Shown here: in pieces, positions 1-10,935 of the stretch
Position numbering within the stretch: position 1 is the first letter of the stretch
Layout of the letters: each line of letters begins with the position of its first letter
Assembly: GCA_001704065.1 (NCBI GenBank)
Contig: LHBX01000043.1
Span: 62,001-126,000, forward strand
Reading direction: 5' to 3'
Length of the DNA stretch: 64,000 bases
Source: Pelagibacteraceae bacterium GOM-A1
GTDB lineage: Bacteria; Pseudomonadota; Alphaproteobacteria; Pelagibacterales; Pelagibacteraceae
Translations under genes and position numbers: made by a program
Notes under the pieces: generated by a model
The model's input: only the letters and a program-made list of their open reading frames with translations
The model's database searches: none
What the model was told of the DNA's origin: nothing

Positions 1-1213
1 AATTTGTAACACTCAAACATTCTTCTGTAATTTGTTCTTCTGTACAAAAAATATGCGCATCATCTTGTGTAAAGGCTCTTACACGTAATAATCCATGCAA
101 TGCGCCTGAAGGTTCATATCTGTGAACTTTTCCGAATTCTGACATCTTTAAAGGTAAGTCTCTATAACTTTTAAGTCCTTGATTAAATACTTGGACGCAC
201 CCTGGACAATTCATGGGCTTAATTGCAAATACTTTTTCATCTGGTGTAGTTGAAGTATACATATTAGCTCCAAATTTTTCCCAGTGACCAGATTTTTCCC
301 ACAAAGATCTATCAAGTATTTCTGGAGTATTTATCTCTTTGTAACCATCATGATCTTGTTTCATTCTCATATAAGAGACAAGTTTTTGGAACAAATTCCA
401 GCCTTTCTGGTGCCAAAATACAGATCCAGGACTTTCTTCTCTAAAATGAAATAAATCCATTTCTTTTCCAATTTTTCTATGATCTCTTTTTTCTGCTTCT
501 TCATTTCTCTTAAGATAAAGGTCTAATTCTTTTTGAGTTGCCCAACCAGTACCATATATTCTTTGAAGCATTTCATTATTAGAGTCACCACGCCAATAAG
601 CTCCGGATACTTTTGTCAATTTAAAAGCCTTACCTATTTTACCAGAAGATACTAAATGAGGACCTCTGCATAAATCATGCCATGTTTCACCATGATGATA
701 AACTGTAAGTTCTTCATTTTTAGGAATGCTCTCAATTATCTCAGCTTTATATTTTTCTCCAATTTTTTTAAAATGACTTATTGCTTTATCTCTCTCCCAA
801 ACTTCTTTTCTTGTTTTTACATCTTTGTCTATTATCTCTAACATTTTTTTTTCAATCTTTTTTAGATCATCGCTAGTAAAAGGCTCTTTTCTTGCGAAAT
901 CATAGTAAAATCCATTTTCTATAACTGGCCCAATTGTTACCTGTGTTCCTGGGTAAAGTTCTTGAACAGCCATAGCCATTATATGTGCAGTGTCATGTCT
1001 AATGACTTCTAAACCCTCAGGATCTTTAGCTGTAAATATTTCAATAGAACAATCTTGATCAATAACAGTATATAAATCTTTAAGTTCACCGTTTATGCTC
1101 ATCACCAAAGCTTGCTTACCTAAAGACTTGCTAATTTTTTCAGCAACCTCTGTACCTGTGATACTTTTTTCAAAGTTTAATTTTTTTCCATCAGGTAGTG
1201 TAATATTTGGCAT
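1..1213 (-). CDS. thrS: Threonine--tRNA ligase, N-terminal 404 residues (cut by window edge)
   Basis: Charges tRNA-Thr with threonine in the cytosol. Translating the minus strand from the ATG at 1213 gives an N-terminal TGS domain ([15 protein letters not shown]), the second additional domain with [11 protein letters not shown], the CRGPHL segment, and the start of the class II catalytic core with the zinc-site NCPGC and the motif 2 region [18 protein letters not shown]. The last third, including motif 3 and the anticodon-binding domain, lies beyond base 1. The start is well supported because the TGS domain begins at once, and it overlaps the stop of the upstream glycosyltransferase gene as TAATG, so the two genes are probably translationally coupled. 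Confidence 0.96.
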   Translation of the reverse strand, partial: MPNITLPDGKKLNFEKSITGTEVAEKISKSLGKQALVMSINGELKDLYTVIDQDCSIEIFTAKDPEGLEVIRHDTAHIMAMAVQELYPGTQVTIGPVIENGFYYDFARKEPFTSDDLKKIEKKMLEIIDKDVKTRKEVWERDKAISHFKKIGEKYKAEIIESIPKNEELTVYHHGETWHDLCRGPHLVSSGKIGKAFKLTKVSGAYWRGDSNNEMLQRIYGTGWATQKELDLYLKRNEEAEKRDHRKIGKEMDLFHFREESPGSVFWHQKGWNLFQKLVSYMRMKQDHDGYKEINTPEILDRSLWEKSGHWEKFGANMYTSTTPDEKVFAIKPMNCPGCVQVFNQGLKSYRDLPLKMSEFGKVHRYEPSGALHGLLRVRAFTQDDAHIFCTEEQITEECLSVTN

Positions 1214-2367
1214 TAGTTTATTAATTTTTTATACTCTGAATAAGTAGAAAAACACATTTTTTCAACATTAAATTTTGAAACGACATTTTTTCTACCTTCT
1301 ATGCCCATTTGATTGATAGTCTGTTCATCTAAATTCATAATTTCTATTAATTTTTTTGAAAGATCCTCAGAGTTATTTGCTTCAAATAAAAATCCTGTTT
1401 TATTTTCATTTATAGTCTCTTTTGATCCCCCTATATTGCTTGCAACAATTGGTTTTTTCATTGCCTGAGCCTCAACAGATATTCTTCCAAAGGCTTCGGG
1501 TTCTATTGATGAAGAAACTATGATGTCTGAAACTTTGTATGCAAGAGGCATATTTTTACAATGATCTACAAATTTTACTTGGTTAGTTAATCTGTACTGT
1601 TCAACTAACCTAATAAGTTTCTTTTTGTAAAGTTCTCTTCCTTGATCGCTCCCAAGAATAATTACATTAAATACCTCGTGTCCTAAATTAATATTTACTT
1701 TATTAATAGCGTCTAAAAACATTTCTTGGCCTTTCCATTCTGTTAATCTTCCAGGCAATAGAACAGTTTTTCTCTCAATTTTAAGTCCCCATGATTTAAA
1801 TAATTCATCTTCCTCTGTTTCTATAGTAGTTGATGGATCAAAATAATCAGTATTAATGCCTCTAAATATCACCAAGAATTTTTTTTTATCATTAAGGTAT
1901 TCAGAGTATTTTTCTTTAATATGCGAAAATATAAAATTAGACCCAGCAATAATTAAATCTGATCTCAACATTATAGAATTATATAATTTTTTTAATTTAC
2001 TTTTAAAATTATATGTTCCATGAAATGTAGTTACAAATTTACGTCCTGTGATTTTGGTAGCTAGCAAACAAGACCATGCAGGTGCTCTGCTTCTAGCATG
2101 AACAATATTAATTCCATAAAATAAAATTATTAAAGAAATAATTATTGAATTAAAAAAAACTAAAATGGGGTTTTTGGTATTAACAGGCAATCTTATATAT
2201 TTAACTTTTTTTTTATCTATAAACTTTGTTAATTCACCACCGTTGCATATTAAAAAAGATTTACAATCATTTTCATGAAGATAATGTGCGATATCATAAC
2301 AACCTGTTTCTGCACCACCATATCCAAGTTTTGGTATAACTTGCAGAACTTTCAATTTTGGATGCAT
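1213..2367 (-). CDS. Glycosyltransferase, GT4-like (GT-B fold)
   Basis: A 384-residue protein that probably transfers a nucleotide-activated sugar to an envelope glycan or lipid; the acceptor cannot be read from sequence. The N-terminal Rossmann half opens with [18 protein letters not shown], with the glycine-rich acceptor loop typical of family 4. The C-terminal half has [15 protein letters not shown] and the [18 protein letters not shown] segment, which carries the E-x7-E nucleotide-sugar motif near residues 285-297. No signal peptide or membrane segment is evident, so it likely acts on the cytoplasmic face of the inner membrane. It is upstream of thrS on the same strand with a one-base overlap. 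A role in lipopolysaccharide or other surface polysaccharide synthesis is inference. Confidence 0.85.
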   Translation of the reverse strand: MHPKLKVLQVIPKLGYGGAETGCYDIAHYLHENDCKSFLICNGGELTKFIDKKKVKYIRLPVNTKNPILVFFNSIIISLIILFYGINIVHARSRAPAWSCLLATKITGRKFVTTFHGTYNFKSKLKKLYNSIMLRSDLIIAGSNFIFSHIKEKYSEYLNDKKKFLVIFRGINTDYFDPSTTIETEEDELFKSWGLKIERKTVLLPGRLTEWKGQEMFLDAINKVNINLGHEVFNVIILGSDQGRELYKKKLIRLVEQYRLTNQVKFVDHCKNMPLAYKVSDIIVSSSIEPEAFGRISVEAQAMKKPIVASNIGGSKETINENKTGFLFEANNSEDLSKKLIEIMNLDEQTINQMGIEGRKNVVSKFNVEKMCFSTYSEYKKLIN

Positions 2368-2409
2368 ATGGTAGAATTATAATATTTCAAATCAATTTTA
2401 ATACTTTAT

Positions 2410-3171
2410 ATGAAAAAATTTAAATTTCTAAAAATTTCTAAAACAAAAAAACTAAGATATATAAGCAATTATTATAAAAAAAATCTTTATATTATATTTT
2501 TACCAGGTTTTGCATCCGATATAGAAGGAGATAAACCTAAAAGATTTTTAAACTATGCTAAAAAAAATAAATTGGGTTTTTTGGCACTAGAGTATTCTGG
2601 ATACGGAAAATCTTCAGGTAAGTTTACAAAAGGGAATATTTCCACTTGGGCAAATGATGCAAAACGAACTATTAAGAATATAGTTAAAAAAAATGATATA
2701 ATTTTAATAGGTTCTAGTATGGGTGCTTGGATTTCTTTATTACTATTTAAATCAATTCAAAAACAGATTAAAGGCTTTGTGGGAATTGGCTCTGCTCCAG
2801 AATTTTTAACAAGAATAATGTGGAAAAAATTTTCAAAAAAGACAAAGAGTGAAATTATCAAAAAAGGTATTAGCAAAATTAAAAATGGTGGGTATGAGTA
2901 TCTCATAACTAATCAACTAATTAAAGATGGAAGAAAAAAACAAAATAAAGTTTTGAATGTTAAAATTCCAATGAAAATACCTGTTACTATGGTTCATGGT
3001 CAAAAAGATGAAGTGGTACCAATTAAATACTCAAGAGAAGTTTTAAAAATCTTCAACAAAGCAAAAAAAAAATTAAATATAATTAAGAAGGGTGATCATA
3101 GTCTCTCATCAAAAAAAAATCTAAATATTATTTGTAAAGAGTTAGATAATATTATTAAAAATACTAACTAG
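2410..3171 (+). CDS. Alpha/beta-fold hydrolase (ABHD10-like)
   Basis: A 253-residue cytosolic serine hydrolase. The visible triad candidates are Ser in GSSMGAW (about residue 99, nucleophile elbow), Asp in HGQKDEVVP (about 197) and His in KGDHSLSS (about 235). The N-terminal FLPGFASDIEGDKP supplies the oxyanion strand, and LALEYSGYGKSSG resembles bacterial relatives of the mitochondrial thioesterase ABHD10. The substrate is unknown; an acyl-thioester or ester is likely for the family. The gene is divergent from the glycosyltransferase and convergent with gltB, its 3' end overlapping the gltB end by 8 bases, so there is no room for a separate terminator. The N-terminus is very rich in lysine. 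Confidence 0.8.
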   Translation: MKKFKFLKISKTKKLRYISNYYKKNLYIIFLPGFASDIEGDKPKRFLNYAKKNKLGFLALEYSGYGKSSGKFTKGNISTWANDAKRTIKNIVKKNDIILIGSSMGAWISLLLFKSIQKQIKGFVGIGSAPEFLTRIMWKKFSKKTKSEIIKKGISKIKNGGYEYLITNQLIKDGRKKQNKVLNVKIPMKIPVTMVHGQKDEVVPIKYSREVLKIFNKAKKKLNIIKKGDHSLSSKKNLNIICKELDNIIKNTN

Positions 3172-6100
3172 CTTGACCAACTAATTTTTTGTTTGATATA
3201 GGATTTTCTAACTTATCTAACATTTCTTTTGGACAAACTTGGACGAAATTATTTATTTCATTTTCAAAATTCTCAGCAATTTTTTTTGAGATTAATGAAT
3301 TTGTTTCTATCGCATGCTCTTGAATTAATTTCCTTAGGTGCTCAATCCAAAATTTAGTTTCTGGAGTTTGCCAAACTACACTTTCAGGATTTACTTTTTT
3401 ATCAAATTGATTTTCAGGGTCATAAATAAATGCCATACCTCCTGTCATACCAGCTCCAAAATTATCACCAATATCTCCTAATATAATAATGTTTCCGCCT
3501 GTCATGTATTCACAACCATTTGAATCACAACCTTCTATTACTGCGGTTGCGCCTGAATTTCTAACAGCAAATCTCTCTCCTGCTTGTCCTGCGGCTAATA
3601 ATTTTCCTGAAGTAGCTCCATACAAAACAGTATTTCCAATAATAGTATTTTCATTTGAAACAAGGTTACTTTCATCTTGTAATTTAATCACAATAGTTCC
3701 ACCTGATAGTCCTTTAGCAACATAATCATTTCCATCACCTTTTAAAATTAGTTTTAATCCTTTAATAGCAAAAGCTCCAAAGGATTGACCTGCTGAACCT
3801 TTAAAATTTAATTCGATCGAATTTTCATCAAGATTATTATTTCCAAATTTTTTGTACAAATGATAAGAAATTCTAGTACCAACTGCTCTATCGGTATTTT
3901 GAATTTCAAATTCTTGATTTATTTTTTCTTTTTTATCTATTTTGTTTTCTATTTCTGGCCATAATTTTTGATCTAAAGTATCTGGAACAGAATTAATTTC
4001 AGGTTTCTCACAATATCTTTTATTTTTGCCAGGATCTGCCTGAACAAAAAGAGGATTTAAATCTAGATCATCTAAGTTTGGTGATCCCTTACTTACTTGC
4101 CTTAATAAGTCAGTTCTTCCAATTACTTCATTTAAAGATTTTAAACCAAGATCAGCAAGTATTTCTCTTACTTCCTCTGCTATAAATGTAAAAAGGTTTA
4201 CTATTTTTTCAGGAGTTCCAGTAAATTTCTCTCTTAATTTATCATCTTGTGTGCAAACACCCACTGGACATGTATTTGAATGACATTGTCTGACCATTAT
4301 ACAACCCATTGCTACTAAAGCAGTTGTTGCTACGCCAAATTCTTCTGCTCCCATCATGGCTGCAATTACAACATCTCTTCCTGTTTTTATTCCACCATCT
4401 GTTCTAAGCGTCACTTGATGCCTCAAGTTATTTAAAGTCAATACCTGATTTGCCTCTGTTAATCCCATCTCCCATGGAACTCCAACATATTTAACGCTTG
4501 TCTGTGGAGTGGCTCCTGTTCCTCCTGAGTGCCCAGAGATTAAAATTATGTCTGCTTTAGCTTTTGCAACTCCAGCAGCTATCGTTCCAATTCCTGATGA
4601 AGCAACTAATTTAACTCCAACCCTAGCCTTAGGATTTATTTGTTTTAAATCATAAATTAATTGAGCTAGATCTTCTATTGAGTAAATATCATGATGTGGT
4701 GGAGGTGATATTAAAGTAACTCCTGGCGTTGAGTGTCTCAATCTCGCAATTTCATCCGTAACTTTAAAACCTGGTAATTGTCCACCTTCACCTGGTTTAG
4801 CACCCTGTGCAATTTTGATTTCAATCTCATTACAATTATTTAAGTAATTAATGGTTACTCCAAATCTAGCTGATGCAATTTGTTTAACCCTTGAATTTGC
4901 ACTATCTCCATTCTCCATAATCTTAAATCTTTTTTCATCTTCTCCGCCTTCGCCACTACAAGATGCGCCTTTAATTCTGTTCATACCAACAGCAAGAGTT
5001 TCATGTGCTTCTTTAGATAAAGCTCCATGAGACATACTTCCACTTCCAAATCTTTTTAATATATTTGATGCAGGCTCAACATTAGATATATCGATGGGAT
5101 TTTTAGATTTAAAATCTACTAAATCTCTTAAACTTATTGGATTAAGATTATAAATACCTTTTGTGTATTTTTTATATATTTCATAAGATCCTTGTCCAAC
5201 CGCAGTTTGTAGTAAATGAATTAGTTTACCTTGATACTGATGTGTTTCACCATTTTTTCTATATCTGTAAATACCTCCAATAGGTAAAATATTTGAATTA
5301 TTGAAAAATGCTTCTTTGTGTATAGTTCTGATTTTCTTTTCTATTCCTTTTAAACCAATTCCAGAAATCTTTGATAACATCCCAGGAAAGTAATCTTTCA
5401 CAATTGTTCTGCTTAGTCCCACAGTTTCAAAATTACATCCGCCTCTATAAGAACTTAAAACAGAAATTCCCATTTTAGACATTATTTTAAGAAGACCCAG
5501 ATTGACTGATTTGATATATCTTGAAACACATTCATCAAAAGTGAAATTTCCAAATAATTTCTTATAATGTCTTTGATATAAGCTATCAAAAGCTAGATAA
5601 GGGTTCACTGTAGTAGCACCAACACCAATTAATGTTGCAAAAGAGTGGGTATCTAAAGCATCTCCAGTTTGAACATTAATAGAAACATAACCTCTTAAAC
5701 CTAATTTAACTAAATGTGTATTTATTGCACCTATACATAAAAGCATCGGCATTGGCATTCTATTTTCTGAAATATTTTTATCTGATAATATTATTTGTTT
5801 AATTCCCTCTCTAACAGCTTGTTCAGATTTAACTTTGAGTAAATTTATTGATGTCTCTAAATCATCATCTTTGCTGAATGTACAATCCAAAACTTTATTA
5901 TTATTTCCAAAGAATTTCAAAAATTTTTCAAATTGTGCATTTGATAATATCGGACTATTTAAGACATAAATATTGTCTTTAGTTAATTTACTAAAATCTA
6001 AAATATTACCAAGATTTCCAAATCTTGTCTTTAAACTCATAACTTTATTTTCTCTTAGAGAGTCAATTGGTGGATTTGTAACCTGACTAAAGTTTTGTCT

Positions 6101-7660
6101 AAAGTAATGATATAGTGGTCTATATTTATCAGATAAAACTGCTAAAGGCGTGTCATCACCCATTGAGCCTGTTGCTTCTTTAGCATCTTCTGCCATTGGA
6201 TGAAGAATTAATTCTAAATCTTCTATGCTATACCCAAAACAATGTTGAAAATTCCTCAAACTTTGACCTTCTAGCTCTACTTTTTCAGTTTCTGCCTCTA
6301 ATTTTTTATCAAGATCAATAATCTGATTGTTATAATGTTTATATTCTTTTGAAAGGTAGTTTTTTATTTCATCGTTTGAATATACTTTGCCTTTTTCTAT
6401 TCTTACTCCTAATATTTCTCCAGGACCTAATCTTCCTTTAGATACAATTTTTTTCTCATTTAAATCTATCATTCCTGTTTCACTTCCTGCAAAAAGAAGT
6501 TTGTCTCTTGTCACTGTATATCTAAGTGGTCTTAATCCATTTCTATCAGTTGCAACAATTACCCACTCATTATCTGTTGCAGCTATAGCAGCTGGCCCAT
6601 CCCAAGGCTCCATGGTACTATTTAAAAAATTGAATAGTTGTTGATGATCTTTTTTTAATACCTTATTTTTTTTTGACCAAGCGTCTGGTATTAACATTAA
6701 TTTTGCTAGAGGAGCAGGCTGTCCAGAAATATTTAATAACTCAAAAACATTATCTAATGATGCAGAGTCAGAATTTCCAGCTGGTATTACAGGTTTAAGA
6801 TTCTCTATATCTTCGAAAACTGGACTAAACATCTCTTCTTCGTGAACCTTCATCCAATTAACATTTCCTTTAAGGGTATTTATTTCACCATTATGCGCTA
6901 TAGATCTAAACGGTTGAGCTAAGTCCCAACTAGGCGCAGTATTGGTTGAAAATCTTTGGTGAAATATTGCATACCTAGATATAAATCTTTCATCTTTTAA
7001 GTCAGTATAAAAATCTGACAAAGCTTCTGCTAAAAACATTCCTTTATAAATGATAGATTTAGAACTAAATGAACATATATAAAAATTATTTAATTGATTA
7101 TTGAGAGCTTCTTTTTCAATTACTCTTCTAGTTTCATACAATTTTTGTTCCAGGGATTTATTGACGACTTTTTTGTCATTGTATGTGAACAATACTTGAG
7201 TAATTTCAGGTCTTGTTTGTTCAGCTTTTTCTCCTAAGACAGAAGGATCAACAGGAACTTGTCTCCAGCCATAGATACTAAAATTTCTCTTTGTTAATTC
7301 ACTTTCAACAATAGTTCTACATTGCTCTTGAGCGCTATAATCATTTCTTGGTAAGAAAATCATACCTACACATAGTTCAGAATTATCATGTTTATGACCA
7401 GTGACTTCAATTTTTTCCTCAAAGAAATCTTTAGGAATTTCAATATGGATTCCAGCACCATCTCCAGTTTTTCCGTCTGCATCGATTGCACCCCTATGCC
7501 AAACAGCTTTTAAGGCAGCGATTCCATATTCTACGACTTTTCTTGATTTTAGACCTTCGGTGGATGCTACTAAACCTACACCACATGCATCATGTTCCAT
7601 TTCTTCTGAGTAAACATGATTACTTTTTAAAATTTTTAAATTTTTATTTCTTAACTTCAT
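3164..7660 (-). CDS. gltB: Glutamate synthase (NADPH) large subunit
   Basis: The alpha subunit of GOGAT: it releases ammonia from glutamine and adds it to 2-oxoglutarate to make two glutamates, the main ammonium assimilation route with glutamine synthetase. Its 1498 residues match the family. The class II amidotransferase nucleophile is Cys26 in DACGVG, exposed after propeptide removal. A central domain and an FMN-binding synthase barrel follow (about 830-1200), with GEGGEDEKRF and the 3Fe-4S cysteines in CHSNTCPVGVC. The C-terminal GXGXG beta-helix (about 1270-1450) shows repeats such as GATSGKLLAAGQAGERFAVRN. It follows gltD with a TAATG overlap, so the pair is co-translated. Confidence 0.98.
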   Translation of the reverse strand: MKLRNKNLKILKSNHVYSEEMEHDACGVGLVASTEGLKSRKVVEYGIAALKAVWHRGAIDADGKTGDGAGIHIEIPKDFFEEKIEVTGHKHDNSELCVGMIFLPRNDYSAQEQCRTIVESELTKRNFSIYGWRQVPVDPSVLGEKAEQTRPEITQVLFTYNDKKVVNKSLEQKLYETRRVIEKEALNNQLNNFYICSFSSKSIIYKGMFLAEALSDFYTDLKDERFISRYAIFHQRFSTNTAPSWDLAQPFRSIAHNGEINTLKGNVNWMKVHEEEMFSPVFEDIENLKPVIPAGNSDSASLDNVFELLNISGQPAPLAKLMLIPDAWSKKNKVLKKDHQQLFNFLNSTMEPWDGPAAIAATDNEWVIVATDRNGLRPLRYTVTRDKLLFAGSETGMIDLNEKKIVSKGRLGPGEILGVRIEKGKVYSNDEIKNYLSKEYKHYNNQIIDLDKKLEAETEKVELEGQSLRNFQHCFGYSIEDLELILHPMAEDAKEATGSMGDDTPLAVLSDKYRPLYHYFRQNFSQVTNPPIDSLRENKVMSLKTRFGNLGNILDFSKLTKDNIYVLNSPILSNAQFEKFLKFFGNNNKVLDCTFSKDDDLETSINLLKVKSEQAVREGIKQIILSDKNISENRMPMPMLLCIGAINTHLVKLGLRGYVSINVQTGDALDTHSFATLIGVGATTVNPYLAFDSLYQRHYKKLFGNFTFDECVSRYIKSVNLGLLKIMSKMGISVLSSYRGGCNFETVGLSRTIVKDYFPGMLSKISGIGLKGIEKKIRTIHKEAFFNNSNILPIGGIYRYRKNGETHQYQGKLIHLLQTAVGQGSYEIYKKYTKGIYNLNPISLRDLVDFKSKNPIDISNVEPASNILKRFGSGSMSHGALSKEAHETLAVGMNRIKGASCSGEGGEDEKRFKIMENGDSANSRVKQIASARFGVTINYLNNCNEIEIKIAQGAKPGEGGQLPGFKVTDEIARLRHSTPGVTLISPPPHHDIYSIEDLAQLIYDLKQINPKARVGVKLVASSGIGTIAAGVAKAKADIILISGHSGGTGATPQTSVKYVGVPWEMGLTEANQVLTLNNLRHQVTLRTDGGIKTGRDVVIAAMMGAEEFGVATTALVAMGCIMVRQCHSNTCPVGVCTQDDKLREKFTGTPEKIVNLFTFIAEEVREILADLGLKSLNEVIGRTDLLRQVSKGSPNLDDLDLNPLFVQADPGKNKRYCEKPEINSVPDTLDQKLWPEIENKIDKKEKINQEFEIQNTDRAVGTRISYHLYKKFGNNNLDENSIELNFKGSAGQSFGAFAIKGLKLILKGDGNDYVAKGLSGGTIVIKLQDESNLVSNENTIIGNTVLYGATSGKLLAAGQAGERFAVRNSGATAVIEGCDSNGCEYMTGGNIIILGDIGDNFGAGMTGGMAFIYDPENQFDKKVNPESVVWQTPETKFWIEHLRKLIQEHAIETNSLISKKIAENFENEINNFVQVCPKEMLDKLENPISNKKLVGQAS

Positions 7661-9093
7661 TAAGCAACTCTAAGTTTTTGTTTACTTTGTAAATAATTAT
7701 CAATTGATGTTGCGGCATCTCTTCCGTCTTTGATACCCCAAACCACTAAAGATGCTCCGCGAACTATATCTCCAGCTGCAAAAACTCCCTCTATACTAGT
7801 CTCCATTGTATCAAAATCTGCTTTTATTGTTCCCCATCTTGATACTTGTAATTTTTCTTCATTAAATAATTTTGGAAGATCTTCTGGATCAAATCCAAGT
7901 GCTTTGATTACAAGATCAGCTTTAATTTCAAAATCTGAATTTTCTTCAACAACTGGTTTTCTTCTACCACTATCATCTGGCTCACCCAATTTCATTTTAT
8001 TAACAACTACACTTTCAATTTTATTTGTTCCCTTAAACTCTTTAGGGCTTGTTAACCAAATGAATTCAACACCTTCTTCTTCTGCATTGCCAACTTCTCT
8101 TGCTGATCCTGGCATATTTTCTCTATCTCTTCTATATAAACATTTTACAGATTTAGCATTCTGTCTCACTGAGGTCCTTAAGCAGTCCATTGCTGTATCA
8201 CCACCTCCAATTACTACAACATCTTTGCCTTCAGCATTTAAAGTTCCGTTATCAAACAACTCAACTTTATCACCTAGTCCTTTTTTATTTGATGCTGTCA
8301 AAAATTCCATTGCAGGGAAAATATTACTTAAATCGTTACCAGGTAGATTAACTTCTCTAGCTTTATAAACTCCTGTAGCTATTAAAATTGCATCATGTTT
8401 TTCTCTTAACTCCGTCAAGCTGGAATCTTTTCCAACTTCAAAGTTTAAGACAAATTTAATTCCACCTTCTTCCAAAAGTTTTATTCTTCTTTGTACAACA
8501 TGCTTTTCTAACTTAAATCCTGGGATACCGTAAATTAGTAACCCTCCAGCTCTGTCATAACGATCATATATTGTTACCTTGTATCCTTTTTTTCTGAGTT
8601 GTTCTCCACAAGCAAGTCCAGCAGGACCAGAACCTATAATTCCTACACTCTCATTTTTTTCACTATTTATATCTATTGGTTTAACCCAACCATTTTCCCA
8701 AGCTTTCTCAGTGATGTATTTTTCTATTGATCCAATAGTTACTGTTCCATGACCCGATTGCTCTATTACACAATTTCCTTCACACAGCCTATCCTGGGGG
8801 CAAATTCTTCCACAAACTTCTGGCATGTTGTTTGTGCTTTGTGATAATTGATAAGCTTCCTCGTATCTTCCCTCAGCAGTTAGTTTAAGCCAATCTGGTA
8901 TATTGTTACTTAATGGACAATGAACTTGGCAAAATGGTACTCCACATTGGGAACATCTGCTTGACTGCTGAACAGCTCTGTCTTTTAGAAATTCTTGATA
9001 TATTTCATCAAAATCTTCTTTTCGGTCTGATATATCTCTTTTAGGTGGATTTTGTTGACCTATATCAACAAACTTAAGCATTTTTTCTGACAT
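7660..9093 (-). CDS. gltD: Glutamate synthase (NADPH) small subunit
   Basis: The beta subunit of GOGAT takes electrons from NADPH through FAD and two 4Fe-4S clusters to the large subunit. In 477 residues it shows the N-terminal cysteine cluster CSQCGVPFCQVHCP, then CGRICPQDRLCEGNC, an FAD-binding GSGPAGLACGEQL near residue 152, and an NADPH-binding VVIGGGDTAMDC near 292. The C-terminal GVFAAGDIVRGASLVVW closes the FAD site. It is the first gene of gltDB. The 115-base gap upstream, shared with divergent uppP, must hold promoters for both, but I could not assign a convincing -35/-10 pair. Confidence 0.97.
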   Translation of the reverse strand: MSEKMLKFVDIGQQNPPKRDISDRKEDFDEIYQEFLKDRAVQQSSRCSQCGVPFCQVHCPLSNNIPDWLKLTAEGRYEEAYQLSQSTNNMPEVCGRICPQDRLCEGNCVIEQSGHGTVTIGSIEKYITEKAWENGWVKPIDINSEKNESVGIIGSGPAGLACGEQLRKKGYKVTIYDRYDRAGGLLIYGIPGFKLEKHVVQRRIKLLEEGGIKFVLNFEVGKDSSLTELREKHDAILIATGVYKAREVNLPGNDLSNIFPAMEFLTASNKKGLGDKVELFDNGTLNAEGKDVVVIGGGDTAMDCLRTSVRQNAKSVKCLYRRDRENMPGSAREVGNAEEEGVEFIWLTSPKEFKGTNKIESVVVNKMKLGEPDDSGRRKPVVEENSDFEIKADLVIKALGFDPEDLPKLFNEEKLQVSRWGTIKADFDTMETSIEGVFAAGDIVRGASLVVWGIKDGRDAATSIDNYLQSKQKLRVA

Positions 9094-9271
9094 GGTGGAC
9101 GCTGTATATACGATAAAAATTTAATTATAAACAATTACAAGGTCATAAATATTGACTAATATTTCATAAAACTTAAGTAAATCAGCGGTTTTTTCTTATT
9201 ATGCATAGATGATATGCAAATATGTAATTGCTTTAATTTGGTTACAATTTCATTATGAAGTATTGGATCTA

Positions 9272-10039
9272 ATGATTTCAAAATATGTAGAGACGCTAAT
9301 TTTATCAATTATTCAAGGTATTTCTGAGTTTATTCCAGTTAGCTCGTCTGCACATCTTTTAATTATATCAAGATTGAGTGACTTCAATGTTAGCAACCTA
9401 CAATTAGATATTAGTCTGCATTTAGGTTCTTTGTTAGCAATTATTTTATTTTTTAGAAAAGAGTTAATAAATATCATTAACAATAAAAATATATTTCTAC
9501 TAATAATTCTTGGGTCTATACCATTAGTTATTGTTGGTTATATTTTTTACTCCACAAATTTAATTGATCAATTTAGGAACTTAAAAGTTGTCGCTTGGAC
9601 AACTTTGATTTTTGGAATTTTATTATACTTTTCGGATAAGTTTGAATTGAAAAATAAAATTTCTTCAGAATTAAATATTAAAAGTATTATTGTAATAGGA
9701 TTATTTCAGATTTTAGCTATTATTCCAGGAGTCAGTAGATCAGGTATAGTAATTACAGCTTCAAGATTTTTAAAATTTGACAGAGTTGAGTCATCAAAGA
9801 TAGCCTTTTATTTGTCTATTCCAGCTTTAGCAGGTGCAAGTGTTTTGGGATTTAAAGATGTTTTTGATGATCAAATAAATTTTGATGCTATATTTATTTT
9901 TTCTACGTCAGCTTCATTTTTATTTTCTTATTTTACAATTAAATATTTTCTTATTTATGTTAAAATGTTTAGTTTGAGTTTTTTTGTTATTTATAGAATA
10001 GTTTTAAGCATTATTCTTTTTTCAATTATTTACTTATGA
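9272..10039 (+). CDS. uppP: Undecaprenyl-diphosphatase
   Basis: An integral inner-membrane phosphatase that recycles the C55 lipid carrier of cell-wall synthesis by removing one phosphate from undecaprenyl diphosphate. Both signature motifs are present: QGISEFIPVSSSAHL near the N-terminus, with the Glu-rich and Ser-rich active-site loop, and PGVSRSG near residue 155. Seven or eight hydrophobic segments are visible. I chose the ATG at 9272 (255 residues) because family members begin about ten residues before the QG-E motif; the open frame extends back to an ATG at 9209, but those 21 residues look unlike the family. The 3' end overlaps the convergent EamA gene by six bases. Confidence 0.94.
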   Translation: MISKYVETLILSIIQGISEFIPVSSSAHLLIISRLSDFNVSNLQLDISLHLGSLLAIILFFRKELINIINNKNIFLLIILGSIPLVIVGYIFYSTNLIDQFRNLKVVAWTTLIFGILLYFSDKFELKNKISSELNIKSIIVIGLFQILAIIPGVSRSGIVITASRFLKFDRVESSKIAFYLSIPALAGASVLGFKDVFDDQINFDAIFIFSTSASFLFSYFTIKYFLIYVKMFSLSFFVIYRIVLSIILFSIIYL

Positions 10040-10921
10040 TTTTTTTGACGTTGGAGCAATTTGAGAAAAAATTACAGCAATAAGAATTAATACACATCCT
10101 ATAATATTATTTATATTAAGAACTTGACTTAAAATAATCCATCCAGCAATTGTTGCAAAGACACCTTCAAGAGAGTAAATTATTGCTGCAGGAGCTTCTT
10201 CAATATTTTTTTGTGCAAACATTTGTAAAGTAAAAGCAATTCCTCCAGATAAGACACCTGCATATAATATTGAACTATACTCAGTTAAAATTTTTGTAAT
10301 AACTACTTCCTCTAAAATAAAAGCAAATATAAGAGATAAACCAAAAACTAGAGCTGCTTGCAATGCTGCATAAAAAATTGGTATATTAAATTTCTCCATA
10401 AATTTTCCAGCGAAAATTATATGTAAAGCCCAAAATAGTGAGCATAGAATAACTAAAGCATCACCTATCATAATTTCTGAGTTTGAAAAATCACTTAATA
10501 GGTAAACACCTATTATACATAAACCTATTGAAGGCCAAAGACTCCAATGGACTTTAATAGAATAAATAAAAAATAATAAAATTGGAACTAATGGAACGTA
10601 AAAAACTGTAAAAAAAGCTGCATTAGCTATATTCGTGTATTGTAATGCGGCTTGCTGCAAGTAGGTGCCCAAAAATAGTGATATACCCATTAAAAATAAA
10701 TATTTTAAAAATAATTTTTTATTAGAATTAATTTCATAATTAATTTTTTTTCTTTCTAAAATTAAAGCAATGGGAAGGACTGTAAGAAAACCAACAAAAA
10801 ATCTAGATGCATTGAATGTTAATGGACCAATATTATCCATGCCTGTGTCTTGAGCAATGAAAGCAGTACCCCAAATAAATGTTGTTATTAAAGCGCATAT
10901 AAGCGATGTAGTTTTGGACAT
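10034..10921 (-). CDS. EamA/DMT-family transporter
   Basis: A 295-residue inner-membrane protein with about ten hydrophobic helices arranged as two EamA repeats. The first repeat contains ALITTFIWGTAFIAQ and the second SLEGVFATIAGWIILSQ, both typical of the drug/metabolite transporter superfamily. Such proteins usually export or exchange small metabolites, and the substrate is unknown here. It is the last gene of a minus-strand run aceE-aceF-oxygenase-eamA, 14 bases after the oxygenase. The operon link suggests a substrate related to central carbon or carnitine/betaine-like compounds, but that is only inference. Confidence 0.88.
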   Translation of the reverse strand: MSKTTSLICALITTFIWGTAFIAQDTGMDNIGPLTFNASRFFVGFLTVLPIALILERKKINYEINSNKKLFLKYLFLMGISLFLGTYLQQAALQYTNIANAAFFTVFYVPLVPILLFFIYSIKVHWSLWPSIGLCIIGVYLLSDFSNSEIMIGDALVILCSLFWALHIIFAGKFMEKFNIPIFYAALQAALVFGLSLIFAFILEEVVITKILTEYSSILYAGVLSGGIAFTLQMFAQKNIEEAPAAIIYSLEGVFATIAGWIILSQVLNINNIIGCVLILIAVIFSQIAPTSKKS

Positions 10922-10935
10922 TAATTAAATTAAGT

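Noticed and set aside
7730-8368. A 212-codon plus-strand frame opposite gltD
   Set aside because: It lies entirely within the well-conserved gltD gene; Ser/Pro/Leu-rich composition is typical of antisense frames.
9209-9271. A longer N-terminus for uppP
   Set aside because: The 21 extra residues are unlike the family, while the ATG at 9272 puts the active-site motif at its usual distance from the start.
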